Positions 57,204 to 64,000 of a stretch of DNA of 64,000 nucleotides are shown here, one piece after another (the stretch's first letter is position 1; each line of letters starts with the position of its first letter). A model generated the notes under the pieces. The model was not told the DNA's origin. It saw only the letters and a list, made by a program, of their open reading frames with translations, and searched no databases. The DNA comes from Coptis chinensis (lineage: Eukaryota; Streptophyta; Magnoliopsida; Ranunculales; Ranunculaceae), in the NCBI GenBank assembly GCA_015680905.1, contig CM027381.1, forward strand, positions 70,049,501 through 70,113,500, given 5' to 3'. A program made the position numbers and the translations under genes.

Positions 57204-57318
57204 GGTTATTGTTGTTGTCGGTGTCGGTGTTGGTGTTGGTAAAGTTGTTCTTTTTTTTTTGGATACAGATGAAGAAGATCCTTCCATTGTTGTTCTGTTC
57301 AGGTGGGTTTGATATCAA
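56088..57318 (-). pseudogene. F-box gene copy B, decayed
   Basis: Minus strand from 57318: an Asn-rich tract coded by an AAC repeat, then the F-box MEMPNEISEEIVKRTPLPFL, KKAMFVCQKWASFTSSSSFT, GSFLGYIINT and a stop. Later frames carry VSSMEGIVLLNTPYKKYQNF, VCKPTTRNLRRLNNPRNRFF, TECLGM, then MLNCLIPKL, DTGILVFNVRRKQWTRIRLS and MFSFWGEDGTDTEILELRVL, and finally SEPRMFILYESFCHSNFVDL and YSIFPFMSDFAETQLN. All segments are in the expected order of an F-box/F-box-associated protein of about 390 aa, but stops and frameshifts separate them. Confidence 0.85.
57169..57240. repeat. (TTG)n trinucleotide repeat within F-box copy B
   Basis: About 12 perfect GTT units followed by degenerate ones (GTTGTCGGTGTCGGTGTTGG). 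In the F-box frame this encodes a poly-Asn/Thr-Asp tract directly upstream of the F-box. Confidence 0.95.
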
Positions 57319-57399
57319 GTGTGGAGTTTTTAGGTTTGATATCCTCTCAATGCTTACAAGTTTCCCAATAAATGGAAATGAATGCTTTTAATCTTAGGA

Positions 57400-58280
57400 G
57401 ACGTTTAGTCTTTTAGGCAACCGTTTATTGAAGAACGGAAAGGTCGTGACTTATTTGTAAAGTGAATCTAACCACCTAATTAATAAAAGAAACAAAAATC
57501 TATCATGATCACTTTTAACCATAGTTGGAAAACACAATGTTGTATAGGTGAAGTATGTTGTTATATAAGGAACGTTCTATCTTCAGAGTTATCTAATTTG
57601 AATAACGATTCTAGGCTTAGATTCTAACCACAAAGATAACACATAAATTGATGCTACACTCTTTCCCACTGTATGGAATCATAATGGGCTATATGACAGC
57701 TATGTTGTCATATCAGTTAGGTGTGTGTTCAGGGCGGTCTAATTTGATATTTGAATCTAACCGCCTAATGAACTTCTAAAACATTTGCTTCTCAAATTGA
57801 CTATAGGATGGTATACATAATATCTAAACCAGAATCTATGCTGTCATATCACGGACGTGTCATCTTTTGGATGCACTAATTTGAAATTTGAATCTAACAA
57901 ACTAATTAACACAATCACATTTGCTTCTCATTATGACTAGAGGATGGTATACATATACATAATGTATGCTGTCATATCAGCAATATTTCGTCTTCAGGGT
58001 GCTCTAATTTCAAATTTGAATCTAACCGCCTAATTATAACCTTGGGAACTGTTGCTTCTCTCTTGCCACTAGATAATTGTACACTTAATGGATTATATGG
58101 ATGTTATTTTGTCATACTTCGTACGTTTCGTGTTCTTGGTGTTCTAATTTTTAATTTGAATCTGACCACCTGATTAACACAAAACCGTTGGTTCTCCATT
58201 TCGACAACAAGATGGTGTACATAATGTCGTGTTAAGACTTTAAGTTGCCCTATTAGAAACATGTTTTGTTCATGCATGGT
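57400..58280. repeat. ~137-bp tandem array, 6 copies (array 2)
   Basis: GAATCTAACCGCCTAATTAA variants start at 57464, about 57620, 57753, 57890, 58018 and 58158: spacing about 156, 133, 137, 128, 140. It is the same unit as array 1 (48380-49250) but with more indels. It separates F-box copies B and C. Confidence 0.92.
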
Positions 58281-58329
58281 GCTCTATTACAACATCTAAT
58301 TTTAAGTTCCAAATATAAATACAGATATA

Positions 58330-59475
58330 TATTACTAGTTATACTGAGTTGGGCCAAACTGAGTTTCGCCAAAGTCTGACATGAATGGTAGAATGGAGTG
58401 AACGCCAATTGTTGGGATTTTTGATTTTGATAACACCTCCTTGCCCTTGAAACTATACCATATGATCCCATTGTTCCAACTAAAAACTCCAACTTCTGTT
58501 GATAGTAAGTTGACGAATTTCGGATGACGGTAACGTTCATACAATTTGTCCAACAAATACTTCCTCGGTTCACTCCACAACCTGGTATTGATATAATACC
58601 CTCAGTTCTAATATTTAAGTAGTAATGTTGTCCTCACCCCAGTAAGAGAACATAACAGCAATCATGCCATCGAAGCGAAAAAGTTTGTAGGACTTGGCCG
58701 GGGATTCGGTTTGCGGTAGCATAATCTTTGTCCATTGTTGCCAACCAATATTAAATACCAATATGCCTTCTTCATAAAGAGACCAGTGGAGACATCCCTT
58801 TGCATCCACCCCGGGCTTCCTATTTATGTGTTTAGCATTAAAGGACAGTGCCAAGTCATTCAACCTTTGCCAATTGAATGTTTGTGAATCAAACAATTCA
58901 ACATGGTGAATGACTGAAAATTCCTTCTTGTTGTCTCGTCTTTGTCTAACAGTGTTGTAGTTGGTTTTTGAGATCCTAACTATAGTGAAACTTAAAGGTG
59001 CTATGGATTTCACCGATATTCCCACACATTCAGTGAAGAATTTGATCCTAGGATGATTCAGGCGACACACTTGTCTAGCCGTCGGTTTGCACACAAAATT
59101 TTTTTGGTCTTTCTCGTGTGGGGTGTTCAAGAGAACTATACCTTCCAATGAAGACGCAATTACTGACGTACCTTACGATTTGTAGTCCATAGTTGGGGCT
59201 GGAATTGCAGGGTTGTGGCCAATGCTGGAGGCAAAAGATATTATTGATTCCCATCTTCTTTCCATGTCTATCATGTATCCCAGAAATGATCTTGTCTTCA
59301 ACGCGTGCTCCTTTATGAAGGAACTTGAATTTGTAAAGGTTTCCCATTTTCGAGAGACAAACTTGGCCTTTTTAAGAAATGGAAATGGAGCACGTTTGAC
59401 AATTTCTACACAAAGGTCATGCGGCATGTTGTATCCTTGGCTCTGGTAGTCACTATTCGAAGAAGAGACCGCCAT
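58330..59475 (-). pseudogene. F-box gene copy C, nearly complete, three disabling changes
   Basis: Minus strand from 59475: MAVSSSNSDYQSQGYNMPHD, the F-box region LCVEIVKRAPFPFLKKAKFV, SRKWETFTNSSSFIKEHALK, then SFLGYMIDMERRWESIISFA. After a TAA near 59173 (Tyr in copy A), the same frame continues ASSLEGIVLLNTPHEKDQKN, VCKPTARQVCRLNHPRIKFF and GILVFNIGWQQWTKIMLPQT to GEDNITT. A second TAA follows at 58615 (Glu in copy B), and a one-base shift near 58580 leads to SEPRKYLLDKLYERYRHPKF and IPFMSDFGETQF-like text. With only two stops and one shift over 1.15 kb this is the youngest pseudogene of the group. It is an SCF substrate-adaptor type with an F-box-associated C-terminus. Confidence 0.87.
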
Positions 59476-59479
59476 TGTA

Positions 59480-61815
59480 AGTTTCTGGTTGATGGTGTTT
59501 TTGAAATGATGAACTTATGTGACTTTTCAGGACCTACTTCTCTATGTTACTGGTTTTATAACCGTGGTATTCGCTCTATGGGGTGGTTAGAAATAGCCAA
59601 ATAATTTGGACAACTGTATTTCATCAGTACTCTAACTGTATATCAATACAAAAACTGTTTGATGCAGTCCTAAAAAGTCTATTGTGATGGGCACACGTGG
59701 TTTTCAGTTGGGCCACGCTACCATTTTAATGATGATGTGTGCGGCGTACCAAATAACATCAGTTTTAGGGGGAAAATACCATTGGGAACTTAGATGTACA
59801 CTTGTTCCACACATACATGTCAACCTCCAAATTCCTCCTTAAACCGTGACCAAATTTATTCTCAAACTCAAAAATCGCCTAAATCATGACAAACCCTAAA
59901 ACGATACGCCCCAAAACTGAAAGATTCATTTTTTTTGTTCCTTGCTTTTATACAGTTGGTTCTGATTACATGTTTTTTTAATAAAAAACCTTAGTAGGAT
60001 TATTACTTTGTCTGGTATTTTAGTTTTTAATTTAATACTTTAGTTCTATGTGTTTGATATTGGGTCGACCTGAGAGAATTCAATTATATTTATTCAGTAT
60101 GCGTCTAATTAATTATATTTATTCAATTATATCAATAACCATTTGATACTATTATCTATAAAGCCCTTAACCGTCTTTATATTGTCCTATGAGGCAGTTG
60201 GGTTGTCCTGAAAAGTCTATTGTGATGGTCACACTTGGTTGATGGTGATTTTGAAATGGTGAACATATGGGACTTTTCAGGACCTACTTCTCTATGTTAC
60301 TGGTTTTATAACCGTGGTGTTCTCTCTATGGGGCAGTTAGAAATAGCCAAATCATTTGGATAACTATATTTCATCAGTACTCTAACTGTATATCATTAAC
60401 CGTTTGATAACACTTTAATGATGATGTGTGTGGCGTACCAAATAACATCAGTTTTGGGGGAAAAAACCATTGGGAACTCAGATGAATGCTTTTCAACACA
60501 TCAACTCCAATTTATTCTCAAACCGTGACCAAATTCCTCCTTAAACTGTGACCAAATTTATTCTCAAACTCATAAATCACCTAAATCATGACAAACCCTA
60601 AAACGATACGCCCCAAAACTGAAAGATTCGTTTTTTTTTTTTTCCTTGTTTTTATACAGTTGGCTCTGATTACATGTTTTTTTGAATAAAAAGCCTTAGT
60701 AGGATTATTACTTTGTCTGGTATTTTAGCTTTTAATTTAATACTTTAGTTCTATGTGTTTGATATTGGGTCGACCTGAGAAAATTCAATTATATTTATCA
60801 GTATGCATCTAATTAATTATATTTATTCAATTATATCAATAACCGTTTGATAATATTATCTTAACCGTCTTTATATTGTCCTATGAGGCAGTTGGGTTTT
60901 CCTGAAAAGTCTATTGTGATGGTCACACTTGGTTGATGGTGTTTTTGAAATGGTGAACATATGGGACTTTTCAGGACCTACTTCTCTATGCTACTGGTTT
61001 TATAACCGTGGTATTCTCTTTATGGGGCGGTTAGAAATAGCCAAATCATTTGGATAACTATATTTCATCAGTACTCTAAATGTATATCATTAACCATTTG
61101 ATAACACTTTAATGATGATGTGCGCGGTGTACCAGATAACATCAGTTTTGGGGGAAAAAATTATTGGGAACTGAGATGAATGCTTTTCGACACATCAACT
61201 CCAATTTCTTCTCAAACTGTGACCAAATTCCTCCTTAAACCGTGACCAAATTTATTCTCAAACTCAGAAATCGCCTAAATCATGACAAACCCTAAAACGA
61301 TACGCCCCAAAACTAAAAGATTCGTTTTTTTTTGTTCCTTGCTTTTATACAGTTGGCTTTGATTACATGTTTTTTGATTAAAAAACCTTAGTAGGATTAT
61401 TACTTTGTCTGGTATTTTAGCTTTTTATTTAATACTTTAGTTCTATGTGTTTGATATTGGGTCGACTTGAGAGAATTCAATTATATTTATTCAGTATGCA
61501 TCTAATTAATTATATTTATTCAATTATATCAATAACCATTTGATACTATTATCTATAAAGCCCTTAACCGTCTTTATATTGTCCTATAAGGCAGTTAGGT
61601 TGTCCTACAAAGTCTATTGTGATGGTCACACTTGGTTTTGGTGTTTTTGAAATGGTGAACATATGGGACTTTTCAGAACCTATTTCTCTATGTTACTGGT
61701 TTTATAACCGCGGTATTCTCTCTATGGGGCGGTTAGAAATAGCCAAATCATTTGGATAATTGTATTTCATCAGTACTCTAATTGTATATCAATAACCGTT
61801 TGATACTATTATCTA
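59480..61815. repeat. ~700-bp tandem array, three units plus a partial
   Basis: GACTTTTCAGGACCTACTTC starts at 59521, 60271, about 60965 and 61667 (variant): spacing about 750, 694 and 702. Units share CAAACCCTAAAACGATACGC, GGTCGACCTGAGAGAATTC and GGTTTTATAACCG. The first unit begins at the 5' side of F-box copy C (GGTTGATGGTGTTTTTGAAA follows its start codon region), so the array seems to be the amplified upstream region of that gene. Within units are AATTATATTTATTCAATTAT phrases. The last unit is cut at 61815 by a Helitron end. Confidence 0.93.
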
Positions 61816-64000
61816 CTAGTGAATGCCCGTGCCAGTCGGCACTCTAGACACATTGTTTTTAAACAACACCCAAAGAGACCATCTCTATGGTAGCAATGGA
61901 TCAATAATATAATCATTTCCAACAGTTTTATACTTCATAATAATCATTTCATACGATACTTAAGTGAGCTTAATTATAGCAATTTTATGCATTTCATTTC
62001 TCACAAACCAAATCTGAATGAGAATGAGAAAATTCAGGGGGGAGAGCCTTCAATAAAGAGCATCATCATTTTTTTTTAAAAATAATAAAAACAATCCAGC
62101 AGAGTCTCCTCTATATTTTCAACATTTCAAAAACCTAAATCATGTCATAACTTGGAAATCAAAACAATACAATGCTCATATATCAACCATACCAAGATAT
62201 ATAATTTCATATTTATACATAACACAAATTACTTCTAAAACTAAAAGACAACTCATTAAACATTAAAGAAGACTCTGCATAATTTTTCACCTGGGACTAA
62301 TTCTAATAACGAAAGGAAAAAATAAAATAAAATAAATACTCCAAGCCCACTGAGTTCCTCATTTCTCTCATTCTCCCCTCTATTCATACTACTCACACCA
62401 ACTTGAAATTGATTAAGAGCTCCTATAATAACTTTAGTTTGACAGAAAACTCCTAGGATTTAGTATCAGTATCTACATAAATAAAATTTTGCAAGATATT
62501 TCACTATTAATCCTAATCAGTAATGCCTAGGTAGAACTTCTATCACATGAGAAATTCCAAAGCAGTCATATCTAAAATCGTGTCTATTTCTCCTGAACAC
62601 ATAAAGACTCTGATCACTCCAGATCCTAAAGTCATCAGTCAAGGGTGCATACTTAAACTTGCTCATAGTTACTTCCAAATCCACCAAGTTAATATACCTT
62701 TGATGGAAGAAACATGTATAACCATGTATCAAGAAAAATGAATAATCGTGTGAAGTTAATCAAGCACAGTAGTAATGTTTCTTTGAGTGCCTCGAAACAA
62801 AGATTATGTTAACCAGTTTCTTTATATTAAAGCGTCGTCAACAATTTAATCGACAACACCTATATGCATACAAAAATAAATAATCATAAAGAATATTAGT
62901 GAAGCCATTATTCATGCATTAAAAAAAAAATCTTTATAGGATTATCTTATATTATTCATGCACATTACTACTTACTATTTTTCTAACCTTAAGTCAATAC
63001 AAAATGGAGAAAAAGAGGAAATAGTCGAAATTCAAACCATTTTAACAATATGAATCAATTATAATACCCTACAAATATTATCTTAAAACCAAACCAAATC
63101 AATTATAATGCACTGCCATTATTATCTTAAGGGTTCCCAAAATGATCAACTCCTCACCACTCCAATCAATTATTCTACAAAATTTATTTCAAATGAATCT
63201 CAAGTCTTTGTCTCCCATTGAAACACAACAATCAACAATGCTAAAACTTAAGAACGGTGGTTCAAAGCAACAAATGCAGCTCCTTAAGTAGGTTTTGTGT
63301 TTTTCAATTCGATTAAAATACTTTAAGGAGTCATAGCAATACCGAAATGGAGAAAATCGTGAAAGAATCGAATTGAGTCCATTAGAAAATTGAATTGGTA
63401 CAGTCGAAAAAATAATCGAATTGGTAATGTCGAAATAAATGATAGACATACTCGAAATAAATAGTCATCAAAATAAATAGGTGACCAAAGAAAAACTTAC
63501 TCTTCTTCCACCTTAGACTCGAAGCCTTGAGGGGTAGATGCTACTATACTAAAATCTCATTTTGAGCACCTTTGACAATCCCTCCTGTCGTGTCGTACAC
63601 CAAGCAGTAGAGTGTACAATCCTAATCCTTGTTCGAGCAATTACCCCCTCCCATTCAGGCGTGCACCATGTCTCTTCCACTAATAACTCTTCCAACTGAA
63701 CAAAACTCATTCCTTCACCTAAAAAAACAAAATTTAAACTCTCCATAAAAAAATTGGACGGATAAATGTGAAAGTTAATTAATTAATATAAGTTGTTTGA
63801 TTACCTTTAGCTTTTGAGAGTCTTTCTGTGCAAATTTTGAGATTCTTTTTAGCACTTGCAACGGATTTGTTCAGCTAAATTCTACTTTTTTGTTATGTGG
63901 TGAGAATCGATAAACTGTGTAGAAATTAGGGATATATTTGAGGTTTTGGAATTCTGTTTTAGGAGTATATAGAGAGTGAAAAAAAACCGAAATTGATGCT
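61816..64000 (-). mobile_element. Second Helitron (inverted), 3' end inside the window
   Basis: On the minus strand the end reads GTGCCGACTGGCAC (5-bp stem, 4-nt loop), GGGCATTCA, CTAG, then T: a Helitron 3' hairpin followed by CTRR|T. The host repeat unit elsewhere reads GATACTATTATCTATAAAGC; here it is cut exactly between A and T (GATACTATTATCTA|), the expected insertion site. TAAAGCCC does not resume before 64000, so the element is longer than 2.18 kb and its 5' end lies outside. The interior is AT-rich. No Rep/helicase motif is seen in this part. Confidence 0.75.
62517..62760 (-). pseudogene. Candidate captured gene fragment in Helitron 2
   Basis: The minus strand reads MIHGYTCFFHQRYINLVDLE, VTMSKFKYAPLTDDFRIWSD, QSLYVFRRNRHDFRYDCFGI and SHVIEVLPRHY with a stop. 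Its aromatic and charged composition looks like a real C-terminal exon. The family is not recognised. Helitrons often carry such fragments, which makes capture plausible. Another short frame at 63746-63549 (MESLNFVFLGEGMSFVQLEE) could be a second exon. Confidence 0.3.

Overview
This is a eudicot nuclear DNA window. It is AT-rich, has spliced genes with GT..AG introns and contains plant-specific families (CBP60, Ulp1-type transposon genes, F-box genes). It carries plant Ty1/copia, LARD, MULE, hAT, PIF/Harbinger and Helitron sequence. The species cannot be fixed from the sequence. No RNA gene, CRISPR array or bacterial feature was recognised. Only one conventional host gene looks complete: a CBP60 (calmodulin-binding protein 60) gene at 16703-21000, whose eight inferred exons sum to exactly 585 codons. 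Two smaller intact frames stand out: an unrecognised two-exon gene (22795-23754) and a tandem GRF zinc-finger ORF (50703-51185, minus).

1-16 kb is a nest of transposons. Long inverted repeats at 815-1035 and 13535-13754 look like the ends of one MULE-type element. It has been split by two LTR retrotransposons, each with equal-length LTRs and a 5-bp target duplication with one mismatch. Element A (1415-7375) has no recognisable gag-pol; it carries a broken fragment resembling a host gene and a ~95-bp tandem array. Element B (7642-13237) is a decayed Ty1/copia element with a broken piece of a CIP111-like AAA-ATPase gene in the gag position. A foldback MITE and a 1.3-kb element with long terminal inverted repeats follow.

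16-33 kb holds the CBP60 gene, an 87-bp x 7 tandem array leading directly into the unknown two-exon gene, and two adjacent copies of a minus-strand DUF1985/Ulp1-type transposon gene. The first copy (24024-26109) is an internally deleted version of the second (26110-32499).

33-48 kb contains a 28-bp minisatellite and a non-autonomous Helitron (34412-36704) with a ~56-bp array. A MuDR-type transposase gene follows (38380-42936). It is interrupted by a hAT element with a perfect 8-bp target duplication, and across that insertion the reading frame is still continuous. Further decayed Ulp1-type genes follow, one of them fused to an F-box gene fragment.

47-64 kb is a duplicated block of decayed F-box genes: F-box A, a 137-bp x 6 array and an F-box fragment, then later F-box B, a related array and F-box C. 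A PIF/Harbinger transposase relic and the GRF zinc-finger ORF lie between the blocks. A ~700-bp tandem array extends from the upstream side of F-box C and is cut by a second, inverted Helitron end at 61816 that runs past the window edge. All names rest on motif recognition by eye; no database or alignment program was run.
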